DNA of 34,404 nucleotides, taken from positions 1 through 34,404 of the forward strand of contig JBHEKU010000124.1 of assembly GCA_041859205.1 (NCBI GenBank), in the 5' to 3' direction. Position numbers and translations under genes: made by a program. The stretch comes from JAFDZO01 sp041859205. Its GTDB lineage: Bacteria > Bacteroidota > Ignavibacteria > Tepidaquicellales > Tepidaquicellaceae. Positions 17,573-26,247 of this stretch are shown here, piece by piece. The notes under the pieces are model-generated. The model searched no databases. It was not told where the DNA came from and saw only the letters and a program-made list of their open reading frames with translations. The first letter of the stretch is position 1. Every line of letters starts with the position of its first letter.

Positions 17573-18286
17573 ATGATTAAATATCTTTTAGCTTTAATTT
17601 TATTTTTTTCCGTATGCGGTTTTGTAAAGGCACAGGATAGCCTGCCTAAAAATTTACTGGATACAAATAAAATAATATCGCCAAATCCTGATACAACGGA
17701 TTATCTTGAGAAGCTTATCTACATAGCATGGCAGAATTATCCGGATAATCTTGCTCAAAGATATTTAATCGATATTGCCGAAGAGGATTTGTTTCAGAGA
17801 AAGTGGTCCTGGCTAGATAATCTGAATTTAACATATCAATACAATCCGCAGCCCGGTACGAGTACTAATCCCAATGATAATTCTTCACTTCCAAAGTTCG
17901 GAATCGGAATAAGTGTAAACATTGGTTCAATATTTACTACACCGAGTAAGATTTCACAGGGAAAATACTATGTTGCACGCGCAAAGCTGGGAGTTGTTCA
18001 GCAAAAACTTTATATCCGCAGTGAAGTGACAAAAAGATATGCCCATTATATGGGTAATATTAATCTGATGAAAATAAGAACGCAGGCAGTAGACGATGCA
18101 CAGGCAACATTAACTCTGGTAAAATATAAATATGAATCAGGACAGGTAAATCTCGAAGAATACGATAAAGCATTGCGGACTTACACAGATAATCTTGAAC
18201 GCCAGGCAGTTTCTGAAATGGATATGCTGTTCAATAAGGCTGATCTTGAACAACTTGTTGGAATTAAACTCGAAGATATCAAATAA
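17573..18286 (+). CDS. Half-size TolC-like outer-membrane protein (single OEP repeat)
   Basis: About 237 residues, with a signal peptide to about residue 20 (ALILFFSVCGFVKAQ). ATG 17573 is preferred over the TTG just before it. The mature part has a helix with NYPDNLAQRYLIDIAEEDL, a strand pair (LNLTYQYNPQPG and FGIGISVNIG), then a long helix with KYKYESGQVNLEEYDKALRT, the hallmark of TolC/OEP proteins. TolC-family proteins usually have 400-480 residues and two such repeats; this has one, with no sign of truncation because the next gene starts at the base after its stop. It lies before a Wzc-like gene in a locus with no Wza, so it may be the outer-membrane export channel or a periplasmic part of it. 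Confidence 0.75.
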   Translation: MIKYLLALILFFSVCGFVKAQDSLPKNLLDTNKIISPNPDTTDYLEKLIYIAWQNYPDNLAQRYLIDIAEEDLFQRKWSWLDNLNLTYQYNPQPGTSTNPNDNSSLPKFGIGISVNIGSIFTTPSKISQGKYYVARAKLGVVQQKLYIRSEVTKRYAHYMGNINLMKIRTQAVDDAQATLTLVKYKYESGQVNLEEYDKALRTYTDNLERQAVSEMDMLFNKADLEQLVGIKLEDIK

Positions 18287-20497
18287 ATGGATTTTTTAAG
18301 CTTCATAAAAGTTTTACGCAGAAGAAAGTTATTGCTGATGATCGTTCCGGTTATAGCAGTAGTTATTGCATATTTCCTAACTAAGAATATTCCCGAAGTA
18401 TATAAGTCGCAGGCACAGCTTGCTACAGGTATTACACAGGAGAATAAAATTTCAATTAGTGAAGGAGATAAAGGCGGATTTTCTTTTGATAATGTTGCAG
18501 TTAAATTCAGCAACTTAATTGAGGTAATAAAATCCAAGCAGGTAATGGATTTAGTCGGGTACAGATTAATGCTGCATGATTTGACCGAACAAAAACCTTA
18601 CACCAATAAATCTAAAATACTGTCAGATCTAAGCATCGGCGCAAAGCAGCATGCAAGGGAAATTATACAGATGCATCTTGATTCAATGAAGTCTTTAGAC
18701 TTTCAGAATGAAGATGAAAGAGGAATGATAAAGCTGATAGAAAGCTGTGCATATGATGAAGTAAATTTACTGAAAAAATTAAAAGTTGAAAGATTAGGGT
18801 CGAGCGATTTTATACAAATTGCTTATGAATCAGAAAATCCTTATTTAAGCGCTGCTGTTGTTAATTTTGTATCAGAAGAGTTTTTAAAATACTACGATAC
18901 ATCTTCAACTCAAATTGCTGATGCATCGGTTGCATACTATACAGAGCTTGCCGAACAGAAAAAAAGAGAGCTGGATGAAAAAGTAAATGCGCTCAAAATT
19001 TATAAACAGCAAAACGGTGTAATCAACATTTATGAGCAAACAAAATCATTAGTAAATCAAATCTCCGACCTTGAACTTTCACGTGAGGCAGAAAATAAAA
19101 GGATTAGTTCATCTTCAAAAGCAGTAAAAGATATCGATAACAGATTCACTGATAAGGAGAAAAAGTATCTTGAGGCAGGTGTCACTCCTTACTCAAAGAA
19201 GATAGCTGAGTTGAAGTCTAAGATAACTGACTACACGAATGAACTAATTTCCAAAGGACTTAACTCGCAGGCAATCAATGATTCTTTGAGGGTTATGAAA
19301 AATATTCTTGAAGTTGAAATAAAAAAATCCTCCGATGAGTATTTATATAATCCCGATGTACCTAAACAGGAATTAGTAACTAAAAGAATCGACTTCGAAC
19401 TCGATTTAGTTGTTGCGAATTATTCTGTGCAATCTATGGATAAAGAGCTTGCAAGATTACGTCAGATTGTTGTCAGCTTTGCTCCTATAGAAGCATCTAT
19501 ATCTGCTCTTGAAAGAGAAATAACTGTTGCTGCCGATGTTTATTTGCTTGTGCTTAACAAGTTAAACTTAGCCCGAATTGATAATGTTACACACGGTACA
19601 ATAAAACAAATTGAATTCGGTATTCCAGGTCCACCGGAAGCATCTAAAAAAATTCTGCTAATTATCATGGCAGGGTTTATCAGCTTTATTCTTTGTGTAG
19701 TTGTAATTTTTGTTTTGGAATATCTTGATGTGACAATAAAAGCTCCGAAGCAATTTGTTAAGTACACCGGATTAAATCTTCTCGGTTATTTGAATCTTCT
19801 TGAGGAGGGTAAAATAGACCTGAATTCTATTTTCACCGAGAGCAGTGCAAAATATGACATAAAAGCAGAAACGTTTAAAGAGCTTTTAAGAATTATCAGA
19901 TATGAACTGGCTCAAAGAATGAGCGATGCAAAAACTTTATTATTTACCAGTACACGAGCAGGCGAGGGAAAATCGTTAATCATTTCATGCCTTGCATATT
20001 CTTTTGCGATTACAGGCAAAAAAGTCCTGATACTTGATACGAATGTCAAGAACAATACACTTACTAAGATGTTTAAGGCGAATGCGAATCTTGAAAGCTA
20101 TCTTCGCGGCGAATTATCATTATCAAACTCAGTCTCTGATACATCAGTTGCAAACATTGATATCATTGGATGTAAGGGCGGTATGTATTCGCTGAATGAA
20201 GTTGCGCCGGCAGAAATGATTGCAAAAAAAATCACTGAAATAAAAGAAAATTACGATTACATATTTTTAGAAGGTACATCGCTGAATAAATATTCGGATT
20301 CAAAAGAATTAATCTCCTATGTAGATAAATTCACTGCTGTTTTTTCTGCTTTGAATACTGTAGATGAAGCGGATAAAAATTCCATTGCATTCATCGGACA
20401 GATTGAAGCAAAATTCATGGGAGCAATGCTTAACAAAGTAACTATGGATAATCTTGAACAGGTTTATGGTGAGCCGCTTAAGGTAAAGAAAAAATAA
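18287..20497 (+). CDS. Wzc/GumC-type polysaccharide co-polymerase with degraded tyrosine-kinase domain
   Basis: Inner-membrane protein of 736 residues that should control chain length and export of the polysaccharide. The Wzz domain begins at the N-terminus with TM1 at about 15-32, then a long periplasmic coiled coil (about 200-410), TM2 at about 455-478 (IIMAGFISFILCVVVIFVLEY), and a cytoplasmic P-loop domain from about 520. Walker A is kept (AGEGKS, Lys562). Walker A-prime reads LILDTNVKN (D584, then T, N) instead of the usual DxDxR pattern. The Walker B position has Glu662 (YIFLEGTSLN) where BY-kinases have Asp. The C-terminus (LEQVYGEPLKVKKK) has no tyrosine cluster. Autophosphorylation as in Wzc/CpsD looks unlikely. 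It begins at the base after the TolC-like gene. Confidence 0.88.
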   Translation: MDFLSFIKVLRRRKLLLMIVPVIAVVIAYFLTKNIPEVYKSQAQLATGITQENKISISEGDKGGFSFDNVAVKFSNLIEVIKSKQVMDLVGYRLMLHDLTEQKPYTNKSKILSDLSIGAKQHAREIIQMHLDSMKSLDFQNEDERGMIKLIESCAYDEVNLLKKLKVERLGSSDFIQIAYESENPYLSAAVVNFVSEEFLKYYDTSSTQIADASVAYYTELAEQKKRELDEKVNALKIYKQQNGVINIYEQTKSLVNQISDLELSREAENKRISSSSKAVKDIDNRFTDKEKKYLEAGVTPYSKKIAELKSKITDYTNELISKGLNSQAINDSLRVMKNILEVEIKKSSDEYLYNPDVPKQELVTKRIDFELDLVVANYSVQSMDKELARLRQIVVSFAPIEASISALEREITVAADVYLLVLNKLNLARIDNVTHGTIKQIEFGIPGPPEASKKILLIIMAGFISFILCVVVIFVLEYLDVTIKAPKQFVKYTGLNLLGYLNLLEEGKIDLNSIFTESSAKYDIKAETFKELLRIIRYELAQRMSDAKTLLFTSTRAGEGKSLIISCLAYSFAITGKKVLILDTNVKNNTLTKMFKANANLESYLRGELSLSNSVSDTSVANIDIIGCKGGMYSLNEVAPAEMIAKKITEIKENYDYIFLEGTSLNKYSDSKELISYVDKFTAVFSALNTVDEADKNSIAFIGQIEAKFMGAMLNKVTMDNLEQVYGEPLKVKKK

Positions 20498-20543
20498 TTA
20501 ACAGCTATAGAGTTATCCAGACTGAACTAAATGCCACTGAAGA

Positions 20544-22874
20544 TTGAACTTATTACAAATTATATTATTAGCTGTTCAACTATTCATTATTTTTTTTCTG
20601 TTACTCCCGTTTTTTAGTTTATTCTTTTCTCTTCTTATACCGCGTAAAAAACTTAAGAAAAATTTTGATAAAAAACATGACTTTGCTGCTGTAATAACGG
20701 CATACAAAGATATTGAAATTGCAATACCCTGCGTCGATTCTATCCTCAAACAAAAATACGAAAATTATATCATCTACCTTGTTGCAGATCAATGTGATAT
20801 CAGTAATATTAAATTTGATAACGACAAAGTTGTAATTCTAAACCCTGCCGAAAAACTTGGTTCAAAAGTAAAATCAATAAAGCATGCTATAGATAATTTC
20901 AAACGTAAGCATGATGCTATAATAATTTTTGACCCGGACAATCTTGCGCATCCGCAGATGTTCCCCAAGATGAATTTGTTTTTTAATAACGGCTACAAGG
21001 CAGTTCAGGGAAGAAGAACAGCAAAGAATGTAGATACTGTATATGCTTGTCTAGATGCAATGGGTGAGTACTATTATAATTATGTTAATAAGTATGCCCC
21101 TTATAAATTACGTTCATCATCGCCAATAGCCGGTTCGGGTATGGCAATTGATTATAATTTATATGTTGAACATCTAAGTCACTACGAACAGGATTCAGAT
21201 AAAGTAATTGTTGCGGAAGATAAATTATTGCAGGCAGAGATTGTATCTAAAGGACACAACATCGCTTTTGCATGGGACGCTATTATTTACGATGAAAAAG
21301 TTTCTTCCGGCACTCAGGTGGAAAGACAAAGGACCAGATGGATAAATTCGTACTTCAAATATTCCATAAAGGCTGTACAAATAATATTTCAGGGAATTAT
21401 AAATCTCAGCTGGAATCAATTTTTGTTCGGTCTTAATATTTTTCTGCCGCCTTTATTTTTGCTTGTATTGTGCAGCGGATTTTTCTTCGTACTGAATTTT
21501 TTTATTGATAAGCAGATGTTTATCGTCTGGCTTTGCGCCATTGTAGTTTTTATTTTGAATTTTAATGCTGCGCTTTTATTAAGTAATATTGAAAAGGAAA
21601 TATGGAAATCGATGTGGGGTATTCCGCTGTTCATGTTCAATCAGATCCTCGCTTTATTGAAGATAAAACGTTCCAATAAAGATTTTATGGAAACGGAACA
21701 TACGAAGCTGATTACAATAGATGATGTATTAAAACAAAAAGGAATAAGCAGTACTTCCGATAAAATAAAAATTCTTCATACTATAAGACAGGGTTCCTTT
21801 GGCGGCGGTGAAACGTATCTTTATAACCTTGTTACAAATCTGGATAAAAATAAATTTGAGCCTGTTGTTTTAAGTTTCTCCTCAGGTGCAATGGTAAATG
21901 CTCTTAATGACGCTAATATAAAAACATATATTGTTACGACAGAAAGACCTTTCGATTTTACTATTTACTCTAAAGTAAAAAGAATAATGGAGCAGGAATG
22001 TCTGGATTTACTTCATATTCACGGTACGCGCGCAGGAAGCAACACGCTCATTCAGGCATTAAGCATGAATCTAACATCAATGTATACAGTTCATGGTTGG
22101 TCATTTCATTCGGGAATATCAAAACTTGCTCTGAATATCAGACAGTTAAGTGAGAAATTTTTATTAAAGAAAGCTGACTTAATAGTATGCGGCTCGCAGT
22201 CGGACTTAAGCACCGGAAAAGCACTATCTCACGATTCAAGTTTTAAGTTGATATATAACAGCATCAATACTAGTTTATATAATCCTGAAGGAGAAGTTGA
22301 AAATATTCGTGAAGAGTTAGGATTTACTGAAAACGATGTGATAGTTTTATTTATTGCAAGGTTAACATATCAGAAAGATCCGCTTACGTTTGTAAATGCA
22401 GCTAAAATTGTCCTTGATAAGATTCCCGATGCGAAATTTTTAATTGTAGGAGAAGGTGAGTTACGAAAAGATTGTGTTGACCTCAGCAAAACTTTGGGTA
22501 TAGAAAATAAAATAAAATTCATGCCGTTCAGGAAGGATGTAAAAAATGTTTTATACTCCACTGATATTTATGTATTGCCTTCATTATGGGAAGTTGTGCC
22601 GCTTGCTCTTCTTGAAGCAATGGCGATGAAAAAAGCATGCATTGCTACAAACATTAAAGGTACAAACGAAGCATTGAAAGACGGATATAACGGGTTGATG
22701 TTCGGAACGGGTAATTTTGTTGAACTTGCCGATAAAATAATTGCATTAATAAACGATAAAGAGTTACGCACAAAATTAGGCAATGTAGCTCGTGAAACGG
22801 TCGTGAGAGAATTTGATTTGAAAAAGCTTGTAAGTGAAAATGAACAGGTTTATTCCTACATGGGGCATTTTTAA
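20544..22874 (+). CDS. Fusion glycosyltransferase: membrane GT2 + GT4
   Basis: Protein of 776 residues. A membrane helix lies at about 3-33. The GT2 domain (about 45-290) has TAYKD, the metal motif D130-P-D132, ED at 225-226 and QRTRW at 262-266, followed by membrane helices at about 293-365. After a linker, residues about 407-776 form a GT4/GT-B domain starting at KILHTIRQGSFGGGETYL. It includes LFIARLTYQKDPLTFV and an intact EX7E motif in WEVVPLALLEAMAM. TTG 20544 is the first possible start after an in-frame TGA (20538-20540); no ATG occurs for about 140 codons. An out-of-frame ATG at 20531 opens a 28-codon frame across the start. One polypeptide could add two successive sugars on the cytoplasmic face. 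Confidence 0.88.
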   Translation: MNLLQIILLAVQLFIIFFLLLPFFSLFFSLLIPRKKLKKNFDKKHDFAAVITAYKDIEIAIPCVDSILKQKYENYIIYLVADQCDISNIKFDNDKVVILNPAEKLGSKVKSIKHAIDNFKRKHDAIIIFDPDNLAHPQMFPKMNLFFNNGYKAVQGRRTAKNVDTVYACLDAMGEYYYNYVNKYAPYKLRSSSPIAGSGMAIDYNLYVEHLSHYEQDSDKVIVAEDKLLQAEIVSKGHNIAFAWDAIIYDEKVSSGTQVERQRTRWINSYFKYSIKAVQIIFQGIINLSWNQFLFGLNIFLPPLFLLVLCSGFFFVLNFFIDKQMFIVWLCAIVVFILNFNAALLLSNIEKEIWKSMWGIPLFMFNQILALLKIKRSNKDFMETEHTKLITIDDVLKQKGISSTSDKIKILHTIRQGSFGGGETYLYNLVTNLDKNKFEPVVLSFSSGAMVNALNDANIKTYIVTTERPFDFTIYSKVKRIMEQECLDLLHIHGTRAGSNTLIQALSMNLTSMYTVHGWSFHSGISKLALNIRQLSEKFLLKKADLIVCGSQSDLSTGKALSHDSSFKLIYNSINTSLYNPEGEVENIREELGFTENDVIVLFIARLTYQKDPLTFVNAAKIVLDKIPDAKFLIVGEGELRKDCVDLSKTLGIENKIKFMPFRKDVKNVLYSTDIYVLPSLWEVVPLALLEAMAMKKACIATNIKGTNEALKDGYNGLMFGTGNFVELADKIIALINDKELRTKLGNVARETVVREFDLKKLVSENEQVYSYMGHF

Positions 22875-22896
22875 AATTTATCAGAACTGAAAAAGA

Positions 22897-24243
22897 TTGT
22901 TTGCTAAAGATTCATATTGGATGAAGTCGGGGATTTACACAATGGGACAGCGTGTAACATCCCTTATAACAGGTTTCGGAGGATTCTATATTCTTGTCCG
23001 GATTCTGAGCAAGGATGATTTAGGCGCATGGGCATTATTTATTTCAGTAACTGCATTAATAGAAGTTGCGCGCGGAGGATTAATTCAAAATGCGCAGATA
23101 AAATACTGCGCAACAGCTTCTGCTGAAGAGTATCCCAAGATACTTACAGCTTCACTTTCGTTGAACGTAATAGTAACTGTGTTTTCTGTAATACTTCTTT
23201 CGGCGCTTGCGCATTTTATGAGCGTACTGTGGCACTCGCCGCAGCTGGAAGGGATGTTTTATCTTTATTCGTTAACAACTGTCATTTTAATTTTATATTT
23301 CCAGTTTAATTTTATACAGCAGTCAAATTTAGATTTTAAAGGAATATTCTATAGTAATCTTATTAGGCAGGGAGTTCTTTTTCTTTTTATATTTTTTGCA
23401 TGGCTGTATAACCATGAAATAAAATTGTATGAGCTTGTCTGGATGATGTCGCTCGGCGCTTTTCTTGGTACTGTACTTTCATATTTTTTTGTAAAAAATT
23501 ACTGGAAGGTAACTTATAAGTTAGAGTGGGAATGGGTGAAAAAACTTTTTCATTACGGCAAATATGTTTTCGGCACAAATATTTCATCTATGATATATAC
23601 AAGCATTGACCAGATGATGCTGGGTTATCTGATGCCTGTATCTGCTGTTGCAATTTTTAATACTGCTAACAGAGTGACAAATTTTGTTGAAGTACCTTTA
23701 TCGTCAGTTGCAGCAATTGTTTTTCCGCAAAGCGCTAAAAGAATTGAAACACATGGCAAAGAGGCTGTAACTTATTTATATGAGCGTTCAGTAGGTTTGC
23801 TTGTAGCAATGATTCTTCCCGTTGCAATACTTTGTCTTATTTTCTCTAAATGGATGATAATAATAATTGCCGGTGAAGATTACATAGAGGCTGCACCGAT
23901 TTTGCAAATTATAATCTTAGCTACGCTTATACAGCCTTATATCAGACAGTTTGGAACTACTATGGATTCTATCGGTAAGCCAAAGATAAATTTTTATCTG
24001 CTCGTATTTATTGCTATAATTAATATAGGAACAAATTACTTTTTCATCTCAACGATGGGACTTATTGGCGCGGCTTTCGGTACCTTTACTGCTTTACTGA
24101 TTTTTTTAATTATCAGTCAGATAATTTTAAATAAAGAGCTGAATATAAAATTCCATCATACATTTATTTATATGTGGAAGTTTTATGTAGACGGATTTAA
24201 TATGGGGCTCAGAGTTTTAAAAACAGGTAAACTAAGAGGATGA
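22897..24243 (+). CDS. Wzx-type polysaccharide flippase (MATE/PST family)
   Basis: Polytopic inner-membrane protein of 448 residues with about 12 hydrophobic segments, which would flip lipid-linked repeat units to the periplasm. The N-terminal region (GQRVTSLITGFGGFYILVRIL, then DDLGAWALFISVTALI) and the central TSIDQMMLGYLMPVSAVAIF with NRVTNFVEVPLSSVAAIVFP are typical of the polysaccharide_synt family. TTG 22897 follows an in-frame TGA (22888); ATG 22921 is the alternative and would remove eight residues before the first helix. The stop overlaps the next gene's ATG (ATGA). Confidence 0.88.
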   Translation: MFAKDSYWMKSGIYTMGQRVTSLITGFGGFYILVRILSKDDLGAWALFISVTALIEVARGGLIQNAQIKYCATASAEEYPKILTASLSLNVIVTVFSVILLSALAHFMSVLWHSPQLEGMFYLYSLTTVILILYFQFNFIQQSNLDFKGIFYSNLIRQGVLFLFIFFAWLYNHEIKLYELVWMMSLGAFLGTVLSYFFVKNYWKVTYKLEWEWVKKLFHYGKYVFGTNISSMIYTSIDQMMLGYLMPVSAVAIFNTANRVTNFVEVPLSSVAAIVFPQSAKRIETHGKEAVTYLYERSVGLLVAMILPVAILCLIFSKWMIIIIAGEDYIEAAPILQIIILATLIQPYIRQFGTTMDSIGKPKINFYLLVFIAIINIGTNYFFISTMGLIGAAFGTFTALLIFLIISQIILNKELNIKFHHTFIYMWKFYVDGFNMGLRVLKTGKLRG

Positions 24244-25457
24244 AAATTACAGGACGAGACATAGTAATAACGGGCTTGCAGGCATGGGATAATGATATCG
24301 GCAGCAATTGCATCAATATTGCAAAAGAATTTGCAAAAGATAATCGCGTACTTTATGTAAATTTTCCTTTGGATTCAAAAACTCTGATAAAAAGTAAATC
24401 TGATCCGAAAATACAAAAACGGTTAAGTATCATAAAGAATGAAAAAGATGATTTGGAAAAGGTCGGTGATAATATCTGGACACTTTATCCTAAAACAACA
24501 ATTCAATCGATTAACTGGATTGGCATAGAAAGCATTTTTGATTTTTTTAATAAAAGAAATAATACTAAGCTGGCTTTTGAAATTTCAAAGGCTATGAAGC
24601 GTCTAAACTTTGATAAATTTTTTATTTTTAATGACAGCGATATGTTCCGCAGCTTTTATCTGAAAGAATTTCTGAAGCCGGAACTCTATATTTATTACAG
24701 CCGGGATAATTTAATTGCCGTTGATTATTGGAAGAAACACGGTATAAGAATTGAAGCAGAATTAATTGCAAAGTCTGACCTATGCACAGCTAATTCAACA
24801 TATCTTGCTGATTATTGCAGGCAGTTTAATCCGAATTCTTATTACGTAGGGCAGGGTTGTGATTTAAGCTTATTCAATCCGAATCTGATGACTGATGTTC
24901 CTGAAGATATCAAAACTATAAAGTCACCAATTATAGGATATGTAGGCGCATTAGTAGGGTTAAGATTAGATATAAAGCTGCTCGAATTTATTGCATAGAA
25001 CCGCCCACAGTGGAATATTGTTTTAGTTGGTCCGGAAGATGAGAATTTTAAAAACAGCAGATTGCACTCATTCTCCAATGTGCATTTTCTCGGTCCGAAA
25101 AAAATGGAATACCTGCCCTTATATGTAAAAGCATTTGACGTCTGCATTAATCCGCAGCTTGTAAATGAAGTCACAATAGGGAATTATCCTCGCAAAATAG
25201 ATGAATATCTGGCAATGGGGAAGCCGACAGTCGCTACTTCTACAACAGCTATGGAAGTTTTTGCCGATTACTGTTATCTTGCAAATAATAAAGAGGGTTA
25301 TATTAAATCAATTGAAGCAGCTTTGAGTACTAATACCGGCGAAGAAGAAAAAGGAAGAAGGGATTTTGCAATGACTCACACCTGGGAAAATAATGTCGGA
25401 GAAATCTATAACGCTATGAATGATGTACTTACAAAAAGAGAGGAGATGGAAAACTAA
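24240..25457 (+). pseudogene. GT4-family glycosyltransferase interrupted by an in-frame TAG
   Basis: A continuous frame of 405 codon positions encodes a GT-B glycosyltransferase resembling TuaH-type GT1/GT4 enzymes, but codon 253 is TAG (24996-24998). Before it come the acceptor-side domain (TGLQAWDNDIGSNCINIAKE; YYSRDNLIAVDYWKK; GYVGALVGLRLDIKLLEFIA). After it, with no frame change, come NRPQWNIVLVGPEDE, INPQLVNEVTIGNYPRKIDE and YLAMGKPTVATSTTAMEVF, which form the donor-binding domain. One substitution (for example AAG to TAG) explains the break. No good restart exists just after the stop; TTG 25062 falls inside the fold. TAG ends other genes here (11335, 27213, 33497), so code reassignment is unlikely. 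Nonsense mutation, read-through or sequence error remain. It overlaps both neighbours (4 and 1 bases). Confidence 0.85.
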
Positions 25458-26077
25458 TGGGACTTAAAGAAAAAATAAAAGATAATCCGGGATTAAAAAA
25501 ATTTGTTTTGTGGGCTTTGATGCCAAAGAACCAGGCAAAGCCGCGGCTTTGGGTAAGATGGTTTGTAAACCCGTTTCTTCATAAAAAAGGAAGAGGTGCC
25601 ACTGTTTGCAGAAGAACAAGAATGGATGTGCTGCCTTTTAATAAATTTTATCTCGGTGAAAATTCAACTGTTGAAGATTTTGCAACGGTTAATAACGGAG
25701 TAGGTGATGTTATAATAGGTGACCGGACACGCATCGGTCTTGGAAATGTAGTCATCGGTCCCGTTAAAATAGGCAATGATGTCATGTTTGCCCAGAATAT
25801 TGTGTTATCGGGATTGAATCACGGATACGAAGATATTAATACTCCGCCTTCTATCCAGCCGGTATCAGTTAAACAGATTACAATTTCAGATGATGTATGG
25901 ATTGGTGCTAATGCAGTTATAACGGCGGGAGTAACAGTCGGTAAGCACTCAGTTGTTGCTGCAGGAAGTGTTGTAACAAAAGACGTTCCTCCGTTCTCAA
26001 TTGTCGGCGGTAATCCTGCTAAATTAATAAAGCAATATAATACTGAAACTAAACTCTGGGAAAGGGTAAAGTTATGA
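25457..26077 (+). CDS. Hexapeptide-repeat acyltransferase (WcaF/maltose-acetyltransferase type)
   Basis: Protein of 206 residues with a left-handed beta-helix from about residue 60 onward: repeats such as VIIGDRTRIGLGNVVIGPVK, ITISDDVWIGANAVITAGVT and VGKHSVVAAGSVVTKDVPPF, ending with SIVGGNPAKLIKQY. Histidine in LSGLNHGYED is the likely catalytic base. The family moves acetyl (or another acyl) from CoA to a sugar hydroxyl or amino group, so this gene probably decorates the polysaccharide repeat. ATG overlaps the upstream stop by one base (TAATG), and the stop overlaps the next small gene by 4 bases. GAGGAG lies 13 bases upstream. Confidence 0.9.
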   Translation: MGLKEKIKDNPGLKKFVLWALMPKNQAKPRLWVRWFVNPFLHKKGRGATVCRRTRMDVLPFNKFYLGENSTVEDFATVNNGVGDVIIGDRTRIGLGNVVIGPVKIGNDVMFAQNIVLSGLNHGYEDINTPPSIQPVSVKQITISDDVWIGANAVITAGVTVGKHSVVAAGSVVTKDVPPFSIVGGNPAKLIKQYNTETKLWERVKL

Positions 26078-26238
26078 TTCAAAAGTGTAAGAAGTGCGAT
26101 AAAAAATTAAACCGATTCGGTACATGTGACTATTGCGATTTTGATATGGATAAAAAATCACAGACAATTGAAAGAATTGCGATTGCATTTGCATTTGTAA
26201 GTACGTTCGGTTTTTTTGTAAAAATTGTTTTCTTTTAA
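26074..26238 (+). CDS. 54-residue zinc-ribbon membrane microprotein, unknown function
   Basis: Small gene starting at an ATG that overlaps the upstream stop (ATGA) and ending at TAA 26236-26238, ten bases before the next gene. The product begins MIQKCKKCDKKLNRFGTCDY, with paired cysteines C5-x2-C8 and C18-x2-C21, a classic zinc-ribbon knuckle pair. A short polar linker follows, then one hydrophobic helix at about residues 34-54 (IAIAFAFVSTFGFFVKIVFF). Such a layout suggests a cytoplasmic zinc-binding head on a membrane anchor. Tight coupling to the acyltransferase and the next GT2 supports a real gene. No family is recognised and no function is proposed beyond a possible scaffold or regulator role. 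Confidence 0.75.
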   Translation: MIQKCKKCDKKLNRFGTCDYCDFDMDKKSQTIERIAIAFAFVSTFGFFVKIVFF

Positions 26239-26247
26239 TTATAATAA

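Noticed and set aside
18181..18537. 118-codon reverse-strand open frame
   Set aside because: Antisense to the end of the TolC-like gene and the start of the Wzc-like gene; no motif or ribosome site.
24996..24998. TAG reassigned to an amino acid in this organism
   Set aside because: TAG ends at least three other genes at the natural end of their domains (11335, 27213, 33497).
25062..25457. Separate 131-codon gene after the amber codon, starting at TTG 25062
   Set aside because: The TTG encodes a leucine inside the GT4 donor domain and the same frame continues from before the TAG; it is the second half of one gene.
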